This document shows positions 34,444-43,109 of a stretch of 64,000 nt of DNA, piece by piece. The translations under genes were made by a program, and so were the position numbers. Position 1 is the first letter of the stretch. Each line of letters opens with the position of its first letter. Location: positions 124,001-188,000 of the forward strand of contig NZ_KE384036.1 in assembly GCF_000423565.1 (NCBI RefSeq), in the 5' to 3' direction. Source of the DNA: Runella zeae DSM 19591 (GTDB taxonomy: Bacteria; Bacteroidota; Bacteroidia; Cytophagales; Spirosomataceae). A model generated the notes under the pieces. The model was not told where the DNA came from. It worked only from the letters and a program-made list of their open reading frames with translations, and did no database searches.

Positions 34444-35580
34444 ATGACCTCAAAATTAATCACGTCATTTGTCCGCCTTATTTTTCTAGGAATCGTTGCC
34501 TTCTTTTTGTTTTTCCCCGACAAATTGAGCATCAAATTTGATTATCCTTACGCGGGTTTGGTAGATAGTTTTTATGTAAGATTGGCCAAGGCCACGTCGC
34601 TTTTATTGATTTTGATAGAACTCCTCCGAATGTTTTATTATGGAGTTATCAAAAATCCTAAAAGCAACAAAATCATCGCCAACATTGCCACATTAGGGAT
34701 AATGGTGGTTTGGCTTGTAGGTATATTAGAAATAGCGTTTATGTTTATCTCCCAAAGCCACGAGGGAGATTTGAGCAAAGCCTCTCAAATTTGGTTTGCT
34801 AAATACTGGAAACCTATTACGTCAGAAGGCTACCGTGATTTCCCTAAATCCAACCCCGAACAAAAGAAAAAAATCTTGGTATTAGGCGATTCTTTCGCCG
34901 CAGGGCATGGACTCGAAAACACCGAAGATCGTTTTTCGGACCAATTAGAAAAAAAATTGGGAGCTGATAAAGTCGCCGTTTATAACTTAGGGGTATCGGG
35001 TTCGGACACGCGCGATGAGTTTGAGCGTTTACAAAAATTTCCCGTCAAGCCAGAAGTGCTGGTGTTAGAATATTTCCCTAACGACATCGAAAAAGCGGCC
35101 CGCGATGCCAAACTGACTCTGGCTCAATTTCAGCCTTACGATGATATCAAAATGCCAGGGATAGGGTCATTGGTAATGCGTTTTTATTTGCCCAATTACA
35201 TCTATTGGCAGTTTCCTCATATGCCTCCTGCTTCGATTACCGATTTTGTGCAGAAGTCATACACAGATACCACAATTCTCAACCCACATTTAAGAGATTT
35301 ACAGAAAATTGTTGACTATGCTCGGCAGCACAATGCACCAATGTACGTTGTTATGGTGCCTTTTTTGCAAAACGTAGAAAAAAGTAACGGCTATACTAAG
35401 CCCATTGAGGAGTTTTTCATCAAACAAAACATTCCGGTAGTACGCCTAAGTGACTATTTGGGTACTATCCCTCCCAAAGAACGCATCGTGGGCAAAAACG
35501 ATGGCCATGCGAGTGCGAAAGTCAACGCCTTGATAGCGGAGAAGTTATATGAAAAGATGCAGCAATCTCCCAAACCTTAA
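34444..35580 (+). CDS. membrane-anchored SGNH/GDSL hydrolase
   Basis: 378 residues. Three N-terminal hydrophobic segments (about 7-25, 47-66, 80-100) are followed by an SGNH hydrolase domain with complete blocks: Ser in ILVLGDSFAAGHGLE, Gly in NLGVSGSDTRDEF, Asn in EYFPNDIE and the Asp-x-x-His in KNDGHASAK. Likely exposed on the periplasmic side; such domains often remove or transfer acyl groups on polysaccharides. It lies 78 bp after the carbamoyltransferase gene, which suggests both modify the same glycan. Confidence 0.85.
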   Translation: MTSKLITSFVRLIFLGIVAFFLFFPDKLSIKFDYPYAGLVDSFYVRLAKATSLLLILIELLRMFYYGVIKNPKSNKIIANIATLGIMVVWLVGILEIAFMFISQSHEGDLSKASQIWFAKYWKPITSEGYRDFPKSNPEQKKKILVLGDSFAAGHGLENTEDRFSDQLEKKLGADKVAVYNLGVSGSDTRDEFERLQKFPVKPEVLVLEYFPNDIEKAARDAKLTLAQFQPYDDIKMPGIGSLVMRFYLPNYIYWQFPHMPPASITDFVQKSYTDTTILNPHLRDLQKIVDYARQHNAPMYVVMVPFLQNVEKSNGYTKPIEEFFIKQNIPVVRLSDYLGTIPPKERIVGKNDGHASAKVNALIAEKLYEKMQQSPKP

Positions 35581-35634
35581 GAAAAGATGGTAGATTGCGT
35601 ATCAACAAATAACTAGGGAAGGCTAAGATTCACT

Positions 35635-35663
35635 TTGGCATAACCTTAAAATGTGTAATTTTG
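35635..35663 (+). promoter_or_regulatory. possible promoter for the DUF5989-SxtJ genes
   Basis: TTG (35635-35637), 18-bp spacer, TAATTTTG (35656-35663), about 97 bp before the DUF5989 start. The spacer is 1 bp shorter than usual. Confidence 0.5.
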
Positions 35664-35759
35664 TATTTAAACAACATTGTATCACTGTTATTAATTATTT
35701 GTTTGAGGTTAACTCTCTAGCTATCAACTCATAAAACTAATAACTTATATCTTACCAAA

Positions 35760-35909
35760 ATGGATTTTCTAAAAGACTTATTTGCCTTCTTGGGCGAGCG
35801 AAAAAAATGGTGGTTGGCTCCAATGATTATTCTTTTGTTGCTCATTGGCGTTATTATTGTCATTGGTGGTGGTTCGGCAGTAGCCCCATTCATTTATACA
35901 TTATTCTAA
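35760..35909 (+). CDS. DUF5989 family small membrane protein
   Basis: 49 residues: MDFLKDLFAFLGERKKWWLAP, then one membrane helix (about 22-38, MIILLLLIGVIIVIGG), ending APFIYTLF. This is the DUF5989 pattern (F-xxFL-xxRKKWWLxP, then a helix ending near FIYT(L/I)F). DUF5989 genes usually sit between a carbamoyltransferase and an sxtJ-like gene, exactly as here. Function unknown; the conserved partnership suggests a membrane subunit of the modification unit. Confidence 0.88.
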   Translation: MDFLKDLFAFLGERKKWWLAPMIILLLLIGVIIVIGGGSAVAPFIYTLF

Positions 35910-35987
35910 TTTAAAGTTGTTCATTTGTCAGTGATGAGAACTTATCCCATAACTGACAAATGAATCAATAGATAACACCTTCTAAAA

Positions 35988-36359
35988 ATGTCTGAAGCAG
36001 AAAAAAGTAAAGCCCAGTTAGTGATTGTCACTGGGTTGGTAGTCTTTTCGTTTATTTTCAAATCGGCCTCCTTATACTTACTCTACGCCGCAGGGATTGT
36101 AGGTCTTCTTAGTATTTTCATTCCGGTAGTAGGAGATTTTATCGTAAAAATTTGGTTCAAAATCGCTGAAGGATTAGGATGGTTTAACTCTCGGGTTATT
36201 CTTTCGATTATGTTTTATGTGTTTTTGTGGCCAATAGCGATGCTTTATCGCCTTTCTACCAAAAACCCAATGGGCGTAAAACGTCCTACATCTACCAATA
36301 CCGTATATGTAGAACGTAATCATGAATACACCAAAAAAGACTTAGAACAAATCTGGTAA
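35988..36359 (+). CDS. SxtJ family membrane protein
   Basis: 123 residues with two or three membrane segments (SKAQLVIVTGLVVFSFIF, LYLLYAAGIVGLLSIFI, SRVILSIMFYVFLWPIAMLY), and the typical W(L/F)xxxEGLGWxNSRVIL core. SxtJ is named from the saxitoxin cluster, where it neighbours a carbamoyltransferase; its role is unknown. Here it is the fourth gene of the group, 78 bp after DUF5989. Its stop codon lies inside a hairpin shared with the convergent LOG gene. Confidence 0.87.
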   Translation: MSEAEKSKAQLVIVTGLVVFSFIFKSASLYLLYAAGIVGLLSIFIPVVGDFIVKIWFKIAEGLGWFNSRVILSIMFYVFLWPIAMLYRLSTKNPMGVKRPTSTNTVYVERNHEYTKKDLEQIW

Positions 36360-36378
36360 GATTTGTTCTACCCTTTTT
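36343..36378. terminator. bidirectional terminator spanning both stop codons
   Basis: Perfect 12-bp stem TAGAACAAATCT / AGATTTGTTCTA (36343-36354 and 36359-36370) with a 4-nt loop GGTA. It contains the end of the SxtJ gene and the end of the LOG gene. CCCTTTTT follows on the plus strand and AGTCTTTTTT on the minus strand. Confidence 0.85.
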
Positions 36379-37120
36379 CCAAAAGCCACCAAATCGGCTT
36401 GCGGCGTTTCTGAACCTGATAGTTGGTCATCAAGTACAAACTAATGTGCTCGATGGCCTCATCTATACTATCAGTCACTTTGAGTAGCCCCAAGTCTTCG
36501 GGCGATATGGTACCCTGTTCTACCATTTTTTCGAGCATCGCCAACATGGGTTTGTAGTATTCTGTGCCCATAAGTACCATCGGAAAATTAGTGACTGTGC
36601 GGGTTTGAATAAGCGTTAAGGTTTCGTAAAGCTCGTCCATTGTACCTACTCCACCGGGCATAATCACAAACCCATAAGAATATTTGACCAATAGTACTTT
36701 ACGCACAAAGAAGTACTTAATCTTCACCCATTTTTGCATATAAGGGTTTTCGCTTTGCTCATGGGGCAGTTTAATATTACAGCCTACTGAGCGGCCCCCA
36801 CTTTCGAAAGCACCCCGATTGGCCGCTTCCATGATACCCGGCCCTCCTCCCGTCATTACAGTCATGCCAAGGTCATTGGCGATGCGTTTGCCCAATTCGC
36901 GCGCTTGCTCATAATATACCGACCCTTCTTTGAAGCGAGCCGAACCAAAAACCGTAATACACGGCCCCACAAAATGCAGGGCTCGAATTCCTTTCAAAAA
37001 CTCCCACAACACGTCAATAATAAATAACAACTCAAAACGGCGGCTTTTGGGGCCTTCCAAATAATAATCTCCGTGACGTTGGTCAATAAAAGGCTTTCTT
37101 TTTTCTGGTTCTGAAATCAT
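36368..37120 (-). CDS. LOG family protein (TIGR00730 type)
   Basis: 250 residues with the Rossmann-like LOG fold. The family motifs are TGGGPGIMEAANRGAF and MPGGVGTMDELYE (PGGxGTxxE). Characterised members release bases from nucleoside 5'-monophosphates (cytokinin activation or nucleotide salvage). Cytosolic. Convergent with the SxtJ gene, with only 8 bp between the two coding regions. Confidence 0.92.
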   Translation of the reverse strand: MISEPEKRKPFIDQRHGDYYLEGPKSRRFELLFIIDVLWEFLKGIRALHFVGPCITVFGSARFKEGSVYYEQARELGKRIANDLGMTVMTGGGPGIMEAANRGAFESGGRSVGCNIKLPHEQSENPYMQKWVKIKYFFVRKVLLVKYSYGFVIMPGGVGTMDELYETLTLIQTRTVTNFPMVLMGTEYYKPMLAMLEKMVEQGTISPEDLGLLKVTDSIDEAIEHISLYLMTNYQVQKRRKPIWWLLEKG

Positions 37121-37243
37121 TAGCGCTGGTATTTAATTGGTTTGGATGTTGTAGATGCCTCGAAAGGCTGTTTACTTAGAGTGGGACTTTTGCAAACTTG
37201 CCAAGTTTAACCCTAACTTAGCAGCAATTTTAGTGATTTTGTT

Positions 37244-37882
37244 ATGATTCAGATACAATCTTTTGTTTTCTCTCCTTTTCAAGAAAACACTTACGTTCTT
37301 TTTGACGAGACCCACGAGGCGGTTATTATCGATCCGGGTTGCTTAATGCAAGCCGAAAAAGAAACACTTGCCCAATTTGTCACCCAAAATAGACTCATAG
37401 TAAAGGCACTCCTTCAAACCCATGCTCACCTCGACCATGTGTTTGGAAGTGCGTTTGTGAAGCGAAAATATGGTGTCAAAATGTGGATGCACAAAAACGA
37501 GCTGCCCATTTTGGCCTCTGTCGAAAATCGATGCCAACTTTGGGGAATCCGTGGCTATGAGCCTGTAGAAGCAGATGAGTTTATCGACGAAGGTGATATT
37601 ATTTCTTTCGGAAATTCTCAGCTTGAGATATTGTTTGTACCGGGTCATGCGCCAGGTCATTTGGCGTTTGTAAATCATGCGCAACGTTTTGTTATCGGCG
37701 GTGATGTGCTTTTCAAAGGCAGTGTCGGTCGTACCGACTTCCCACTTTGCGACAACGAGGCACTCATCAATAGTATTCAGACGAAGTTTATGACTTTAGA
37801 AGATGACTACCGCGTATACGCTGGCCACATGGATAGCACTACGATTGGATATGAGCGCCGCACCAATCCTTTTCTCACTTAA
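37244..37882 (+). CDS. MBL-fold metallo-hydrolase (glyoxalase II-like)
   Basis: 212 residues with the metallo-beta-lactamase metal motif HAHLDH (in ALLQTHAHLDHVFG) plus further His/Asp in PGHAPGHLAF, GGDVLFKGSVGRTDFP and YAGHMDSTTIG. This is the hydroxyacylglutathione-hydrolase-like group, which hydrolyses thioesters such as S-lactoyl thiols; the substrate here is not defined. Starts at an ATG (MIQIQSFVFSPFQENTY), 4 bp upstream of pssA, so the two are co-transcribed. Confidence 0.92.
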   Translation: MIQIQSFVFSPFQENTYVLFDETHEAVIIDPGCLMQAEKETLAQFVTQNRLIVKALLQTHAHLDHVFGSAFVKRKYGVKMWMHKNELPILASVENRCQLWGIRGYEPVEADEFIDEGDIISFGNSQLEILFVPGHAPGHLAFVNHAQRFVIGGDVLFKGSVGRTDFPLCDNEALINSIQTKFMTLEDDYRVYAGHMDSTTIGYERRTNPFLT

Positions 37883-37886
37883 TTTT

Positions 37887-38624
37887 ATGTCAAAACCCAA
37901 ACAACTAGCCACTTCAGATATTCGACTTTTCACGATTCCCAACCTCATGACCTGTGGCAATCTCGCTTGTGGTTGTCTGGGAATTGTATTTAGTTTTAGG
38001 GGAGATTTGCTCCTTGCAGGTACTTTGATTTTGGTAGCAGCCGTCTTAGATTTTTTGGATGGTTTTGCGGCTCGGCTGCTTCGACAATCATCGGCGATTG
38101 GTAAAGAACTCGATTCGTTGGCCGATATGGTCACTTTTGGCGTTTTGCCGTCGATGATTATTTTCCAATTATTGGAAAAAACCAGCACTACTATTGATAT
38201 TGGCAATATGCTGATTTCTTTTAGTGCTTTTGTGCTGAGTATTTTTTCGGCCTTACGTTTAGCCAAATTCAATATTGATACCCGTCAATCCGATTCTTTC
38301 ATTGGCGTACCCACGCCCGCCAATGCTTTATTAGTGGCCTCTTTGCCTTTTATTTTACGCAGCAATCCCGAACTAGAACCATGGATAGTCAATCAACAAA
38401 CACTCATCGGATACACTCTATTGATGTCGTATTTGTTAGTGGCTGAGTTACCACTTTTGGCTTTCAAGTTCACCACCTTTGCTTGGAAAGCCAACCAAGT
38501 CAAATATATTTTCCTTCTAGTATCGGTGATTTTATTGTTTTTGTTGAAATTTGCAGCAATTCCACTGATTGTAGCTATTTATATACTACTGTCAGTATTA
38601 CAAAGATTTATTAAAATTCAATAA
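37887..38624 (+). CDS. pssA: CDP-diacylglycerol-serine O-phosphatidyltransferase
   Basis: 245 residues, several membrane helices. The CDP-alcohol phosphatidyltransferase motif D-G-x2-A-R-x8-G-x3-D-x3-D is seen in DFLDGFAARLLRQSSAIGKELDSLADMVTFG. It makes phosphatidylserine, the precursor of phosphatidylethanolamine, in the inner membrane. The start at 37887 (MSKPKQLATSDIRLFTIPNLMTC) follows the MBL gene stop by 4 bp; the longer frame from 37803 would overlap that gene. Confidence 0.93.
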   Translation: MSKPKQLATSDIRLFTIPNLMTCGNLACGCLGIVFSFRGDLLLAGTLILVAAVLDFLDGFAARLLRQSSAIGKELDSLADMVTFGVLPSMIIFQLLEKTSTTIDIGNMLISFSAFVLSIFSALRLAKFNIDTRQSDSFIGVPTPANALLVASLPFILRSNPELEPWIVNQQTLIGYTLLMSYLLVAELPLLAFKFTTFAWKANQVKYIFLLVSVILLFLLKFAAIPLIVAIYILLSVLQRFIKIQ

Positions 38625-38701
38625 CATAGCACATTGTATTTCAATGATTTTGATTACGAAATACATTGTTCTTACCATTCATTTAAAATCAAAAATTCCA
38701 G

Positions 38702-38953
38702 ATGAAATTTATCGCCGAAATCAACGTCATGCCCCAAAAAGAAATTTTGGACCCCCAAGGTAAAGCTGTTAAGTTGGGACTTCACAATTTAGGAATTGAC
38801 GACGTGTCGGATGTTCGTATTGGTAAACACATCACTATGGCCCTCGAAGCTGATTCTGAGGCCGATGCCAAACAAAGAGTAGAAACTGCTTGTAGCAAAT
38901 TGCTCGCCAATATGATTATGGAAGACTATACTTATACCCTCAAAGAAGGATAA
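38702..38953 (+). CDS. purS: phosphoribosylformylglycinamidine synthase subunit PurS
   Basis: 83 residues matching PurS: KFIAEINVMPQKEILDPQGKAVKLGLHNLGI, then DVRIGKHITMALEADSEADAKQRVETACSKLLAN. PurS forms a complex with PurL and PurQ in the fourth step of purine synthesis and channels ammonia. purL and purQ are not in this window. A strong terminator follows immediately. Confidence 0.95.
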   Translation: MKFIAEINVMPQKEILDPQGKAVKLGLHNLGIDDVSDVRIGKHITMALEADSEADAKQRVETACSKLLANMIMEDYTYTLKEG

Positions 38954-38960
38954 ATCCTCA

Positions 38961-38996
38961 AAAATGTGATGGCTCAGAGTCATCACATTTTTTTAT
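38961..38996 (+). terminator. terminator after purS
   Basis: Stem AAATGTGATG / CATCACATTT (38962-38971 and 38981-38990), then TTTTA. Confidence 0.9.
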
Positions 38997-39023
38997 TAGT
39001 ATTACTCCTAATTCATTCCCTCA

Positions 39024-40025
39024 ATGCCTTATTCCAAAATAACAGGGTTGGGCTACTACGTACCCGAAAATGTAGTAACCAACGAAGACCTTAAGCAGTG
39101 GATGGACACCTCCGATGAATGGATTCGGGAACGAACCGGAATTCGTGAGAGACGTTTTTTTACCTACGGCAAAGATACCAATGCAAGCATGGCTACGGCA
39201 GCCTCACGCCAAGCCTTGGAAAGAGCAGGCCTACAACCTTCTGACGTAGAGCTTATTGTATATGCCACGATTACGCCTGATTATTTCTTTCCGGGCTCGG
39301 CATTTTTGATGCAGCGCGAGCTCGACTTGGTGGGTATTCCCGTCATTGATATTCGTGAGCAATGCTCTGGATTTGTGTATGCACTTTCCATTGCGGATCA
39401 GTTTATCAAGACAGGTATGTACAAAACAGTACTTGTAGTGGGCGCCGAAATCCAATCCACTTGGACCGACAAAAGCACCAAAGGCCGCAATGTAGCCGTG
39501 ATTTTTGGGGATGGAGCAGGCGCTGCCGTGGTCCAAGCTACCGAAGATGCCTCTCATCGTGTTTTATCGACTCACCTACACGCCGACGGACGTTTTGCCG
39601 AAGATTTGTACGTCAAAGACCCTGGCAGCAGTAGGCCTACCCGCTCCGCTACCAAAGAAATGATTGATGAAGGAGGTTTTGAGGTAGTTATGAATGGAAA
39701 TGCCGTCTTCAAACACGCCGTGGTAAGATTTGCCGAAGCCATTCGCGAAGCCCTTGATGCCAACGGTTACTGTCCCGAAGACATTTCGCTGTTGGTACCT
39801 CATCAAGCCAATGTACGTATCAGTGAATATGTGCGCGACCAAATGAAACTTCGCGAAGATCAAGTGATTAGTAATATCCATAAATATGGAAACACTACCG
39901 CTGCTTCTATTCCTATTGCCCTTACCGAAGCCTGGGAAGAAGGACGAGTCAAAGAAGGTGATATTATTTGCCTTGCGGCTTTTGGAAGTGGGTTTACTTG
40001 GGCATCGGCGTTGATTAAATGGTAA
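39024..40025 (+). CDS. fabH: 3-oxoacyl-[acyl-carrier-protein] synthase III
   Basis: 333 residues. The catalytic triad is visible: Cys114 in REQCSGFVYA, His260 in LLVPHQANVRI and Asn290 in HKYGNTTAASIPIAL. The N-terminal TSDEWIRERTGIRERR is also typical. It condenses acetyl-CoA (or a branched starter) with malonyl-ACP to begin fatty acid synthesis. It does not sit in a fab operon here, so it may be one of several paralogs. Confidence 0.93.
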   Translation: MPYSKITGLGYYVPENVVTNEDLKQWMDTSDEWIRERTGIRERRFFTYGKDTNASMATAASRQALERAGLQPSDVELIVYATITPDYFFPGSAFLMQRELDLVGIPVIDIREQCSGFVYALSIADQFIKTGMYKTVLVVGAEIQSTWTDKSTKGRNVAVIFGDGAGAAVVQATEDASHRVLSTHLHADGRFAEDLYVKDPGSSRPTRSATKEMIDEGGFEVVMNGNAVFKHAVVRFAEAIREALDANGYCPEDISLLVPHQANVRISEYVRDQMKLREDQVISNIHKYGNTTAASIPIALTEAWEEGRVKEGDIICLAAFGSGFTWASALIKW

Positions 40026-40348
40026 AGCTTTCTCCCTTACTATAAATCATCCCAGAGATTGTGCAATAAATGCGGTAGGTGGAAGCTCAAAATTTCTAGT
40101 TAAAAGCCTTAAGTTTTACTTCTTCGAAGCTAAAATCCTGCCTCGGAGAGGCACAAAGTTTGTAGCTAACAAGTCCGAAAAAAGCAATGAACTTAGGAGA
40201 AGTCAAACATCAGGTTAATTTAATGGGTTTTCTCACAAAAAAACAAATTACCTAAATTCGAGATAATCTTTTTTCATAAATGGTTGTGTTGAGTCCTTGA
40301 TAGTTTAAATGCTTTTTTTAAACTTGTCATCTCATAACACTTCCTTTT
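40026..40348. other. intergenic region with a dispersed repeat
   Basis: 323 bp, no credible gene. The only structured feature is repeat copy B at 40117-40210. Confidence 0.5.
40117..40210 (+). repeat. dispersed non-coding repeat, copy B
   Basis: Same ordered segments as 31105-31220: TGCCTCGGAGAGGCA, GTTTGTAGCTAACAAGTC, then GGAGAAGTCAAAC. The ends have drifted and the spacing is shorter than in copy A. Confidence 0.7.
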
Positions 40349-40804
40349 ATGAAATCGTATCACATCCGCCTTTTTGAATACGACCATTGGGCCAATCTAC
40401 GTATCATCGACGCCCTCGAAAAGCTCGATACTCCGCCCGAAAGAGCGCTCCTATTGATGAGCCATATTCTCAATGCCCAGATGGTCTGGTTTACCAGAGT
40501 GGCCAATGACCACTTGGTTGTCAGTCCGTGGGATTTGTTGCCTGTCTCGTGGCTTAAAGAAACGGCTGAACGAAGCTTCCAAAAATGGGATAGCCTCATC
40601 AAAGACACTGATGAGCAAGAATTCAATAAAATCATTAAGTATCAAAATACAACTGGTGCGAGTTTTGAGACGCCCCTAGGTGAGATTTTAATCCATCTTA
40701 CGCACCATGCGGCCTATCACCGAGGTCAAATCATCTCTTTGCTCAAACCTATGATCAATCCCCTGCCTGCCACTGATTATATTGTATGGCTTAGAGAAAA
40801 CTAA
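40349..40804 (+). CDS. DinB family protein
   Basis: 151 residues, a four-helix DinB/YfiT-like fold. The metal-binding His are placed as expected: His39 in LLMSHILNAQ and the HxxxH pair His120/His124 in LIHLTHHAAYHRGQI. Family members are often thiol S-transferases or of unknown function. It opens a pair with the Gfo/Idh/MocA gene 48 bp downstream. Confidence 0.87.
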   Translation: MKSYHIRLFEYDHWANLRIIDALEKLDTPPERALLLMSHILNAQMVWFTRVANDHLVVSPWDLLPVSWLKETAERSFQKWDSLIKDTDEQEFNKIIKYQNTTGASFETPLGEILIHLTHHAAYHRGQIISLLKPMINPLPATDYIVWLREN

Positions 40805-40852
40805 ATTTTCTTATTACCCTCATTTTCGGCATTTTCTTCCCTTCATTACGAT

Positions 40853-42238
40853 ATGGCAACTATCAATCGGCGTCATGCCCTCAAAACACTCGGTCTTACG
40901 GCAAGTGCGGCAGCATTTGCCCAGCATGCCCAAGCCGAAACGATTCAAGAAATCACGTTTCCCAAAGATCCTCGCTACGTAGCTATTGCTCAACCCATAA
41001 CAGCCGTAGTATTGGGAGCTGGCAATCGGGGTAATGTCTATGGGCGCTATGCCTTGGCCAATCCCAACGACATAAAAATGATAGGTGTGGCCGAACCTAT
41101 CCCTTTTCGAAATGACAAGTTTGCTAAGGCGCATGGCATCAGCGAACAGCATCGTTTTAAAACCTGGGAAGATGTGTTTAAAGTCCCCAAATTTGCGGAT
41201 GCTATCATCATTTCCACCCCCGATTATCTGCATTATGGCCCTGCCATGAAAGCTTTAGCGATGGGTTATCATGTATTGTTGGAGAAGCCAATTTCTCCTT
41301 CTTTGCAAGAGTGCTTGGAAATATTGGCTGCTGCAAAAAAATCAAAAAGTATTATTGCGGTTTGTCATGTGTTAAGATATACGACTTATTTCCGCAAACT
41401 CAAAGAGCTTTGTGATTCGGGAGAACTAGGTACTATGATGAGTATCAACCACTTGGAGGGAATCGAATATGTCCACATGGCCCACTCCTATGTAAGGGGC
41501 AATTGGCACGAGGCCGCTAAAACCAATCCTATCATTTTAGCCAAATCGTGTCATGACCTAGATATTATGCGATGGATTGCCAACAAATCCGCTAAAACTG
41601 TATCGGCCTATGGTAATCTGAAATGGTTTAAACGTGAAAACGCCCCCGAAGGCAGCACCGAACGCTGCGTAGAAGGCTGTAAAGTAGAACGTGAGTGCCC
41701 CTTTTCGGCAATAAAAGTATATTACGAACAAAAAAAACGCATCCACGTACTTGATGTCCCGGAAGACCCAGCGCTACAAGGCCCCGCTATTTTAGAAAAG
41801 CTCAAAACTTCCAACTATGGACGTTGTGTATATCGAATGAACAATGACCAGCCCGACCACTACACTAGCATTTATCAATTTGACGATGGTGTATTGGCTA
41901 CTTTTGGCTTAGAGGCGTTTACGGCATGGGAAGCCCGCAAAACCCGTGTTATGTTTAGTATGGGAGAAATCGAAGGAGACAACGATTTGATAAAAGTAAC
42001 CGATTTTCGAACCAAAGAAGTAACGTTATGGAAAGCCAGTACCCAAAAAGAATTTAACAACTCTGGGCATGGTGGTGGGGACTTTGGCTTAATGCAAAAT
42101 TTTGTTCAAGCAGTAGCGCAAAACAATCCTGCGCTCCTCACCTCTACTATCGATGCTTCTATCGAAAGTCACGTAATGGGATTTATGGCCGAAGCTAGTC
42201 GAAAAAATGGAAAATCGATGGAGATAAAATTGGGGTAA
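40853..42238 (+). CDS. Tat-exported Gfo/Idh/MocA family oxidoreductase
   Basis: 461 residues. The N-terminus NRRHALKTLGLTASAAAFAQHAQA is a twin-arginine signal, so the folded protein with its bound nucleotide is exported. The Rossmann domain has VVLGAGNRGNVYGRYA, followed by ADAIIISTPDYLHYGPAMKALAMGYHVLLEKPIS (EKP motif) and KSCHDLDIMRWIANK. Relatives oxidise sugars or act as glycosidases with NAD. The substrate is unknown. Confidence 0.9.
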   Translation: MATINRRHALKTLGLTASAAAFAQHAQAETIQEITFPKDPRYVAIAQPITAVVLGAGNRGNVYGRYALANPNDIKMIGVAEPIPFRNDKFAKAHGISEQHRFKTWEDVFKVPKFADAIIISTPDYLHYGPAMKALAMGYHVLLEKPISPSLQECLEILAAAKKSKSIIAVCHVLRYTTYFRKLKELCDSGELGTMMSINHLEGIEYVHMAHSYVRGNWHEAAKTNPIILAKSCHDLDIMRWIANKSAKTVSAYGNLKWFKRENAPEGSTERCVEGCKVERECPFSAIKVYYEQKKRIHVLDVPEDPALQGPAILEKLKTSNYGRCVYRMNNDQPDHYTSIYQFDDGVLATFGLEAFTAWEARKTRVMFSMGEIEGDNDLIKVTDFRTKEVTLWKASTQKEFNNSGHGGGDFGLMQNFVQAVAQNNPALLTSTIDASIESHVMGFMAEASRKNGKSMEIKLG

Positions 42239-42281
42239 CCCTCCGTCATATAGTGGGATAAAAAATAAACCCTTCAAAAAT

Positions 42282-42320
42282 AAAGGACTGTTGGAAAATC
42301 CAACAGCCCTTCGTTTTTTA
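42282..42320. terminator. bidirectional terminator between Gfo/Idh/MocA and LytTR genes
   Basis: Stem CTGTTGGA / TCCAACAG (42288-42295 and 42299-42306), extended by GG/CC beyond a mismatch, then TTTTTT on the plus strand. Confidence 0.8.
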
Positions 42321-43052
42321 TAAACTCAGCATATCTTTAAACCTAATGGCCTGACGACGAGAGATTTCGATTTTTTCACCGCTTCCGCGCAAAGTCACCA
42401 AAAGCCCTCCCGAAAACCAAGGCTCTATTTTGTCAATCCACTGCAAATTGATAATATGCTTCCGATTAGCTCTAAAAAAAGAAACAGGGTCGAGGCGCTC
42501 CTCCAAAGCATTCAATGACTTAAGAACGAGTGGTTTTTGGTCGTCAAAATGAAGACGTACATAATTACCCATCGATTCAAACAGCCTTACTTTACCAAGT
42601 TTTACAAACCAACATCTTTCACCGTCTTTGATAAAAACTTGGTCGTTTTCTCCCAAAATTTTACGTTCGGTCAAAGTCTCAGTTTCATTCTTTCGGTCAA
42701 ACTCATCAAATACCCGATGTACTGCTTCGCTCAATCGAGGTAAATCAATAGGTTTGAGGATATAATCTAGCGCGTTGTATTCAAAAGCCTTGAGAGCATA
42801 CTCATCATAGGCTGTTGTAAAAATTACTTCTGGGATTGTATCATCGTCCAGAGATTCCAACAATTCAAACCCGTTTTTGCCGGGCATCTGAATATCTAAA
42901 AACAATAAATCGGGGCGTTGCTCTTCTACTAGCTTTTTTGCTTCGTCTGCATTAGCTGCCTCGCCTACAATTTCAATCTTTGGAAAATTCTCTAACAACC
43001 GGCGTAACTCGTTTCGAGCCAACCTTTCATCGTCAATAATCAGGGCTTTCAT
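42318..43052 (-). CDS. LytTR family response regulator
   Basis: 244 residues. Receiver: ALIIDDERLARNEL with phospho-Asp in LLFLDIQMPGKNGFE and Lys in LDYILKPID. The C-terminal LytTR DNA-binding domain shows WFVKLGKVRLFESMGNYVRLHF and FFRANRKHIINLQWIDKIEPW. Works with the LytS-like kinase encoded upstream (57 bp gap). Start at ATG 43052 rather than the TTG at 43058. Confidence 0.94.
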   Translation of the reverse strand: MKALIIDDERLARNELRRLLENFPKIEIVGEAANADEAKKLVEEQRPDLLFLDIQMPGKNGFELLESLDDDTIPEVIFTTAYDEYALKAFEYNALDYILKPIDLPRLSEAVHRVFDEFDRKNETETLTERKILGENDQVFIKDGERCWFVKLGKVRLFESMGNYVRLHFDDQKPLVLKSLNALEERLDPVSFFRANRKHIINLQWIDKIEPWFSGGLLVTLRGSGEKIEISRRQAIRFKDMLSL

Positions 43053-43109
43053 TAGCAAATGATTTGTGGTTTATCATATTTTGAATTTTTAGGCTACGGC
43101 AGGCCCATT

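Noticed and set aside
38629-38668. Hairpin upstream of purS as a riboswitch or terminator
   Set aside because: Stem has mismatches, no T run, and no purine riboswitch core sequence is visible.
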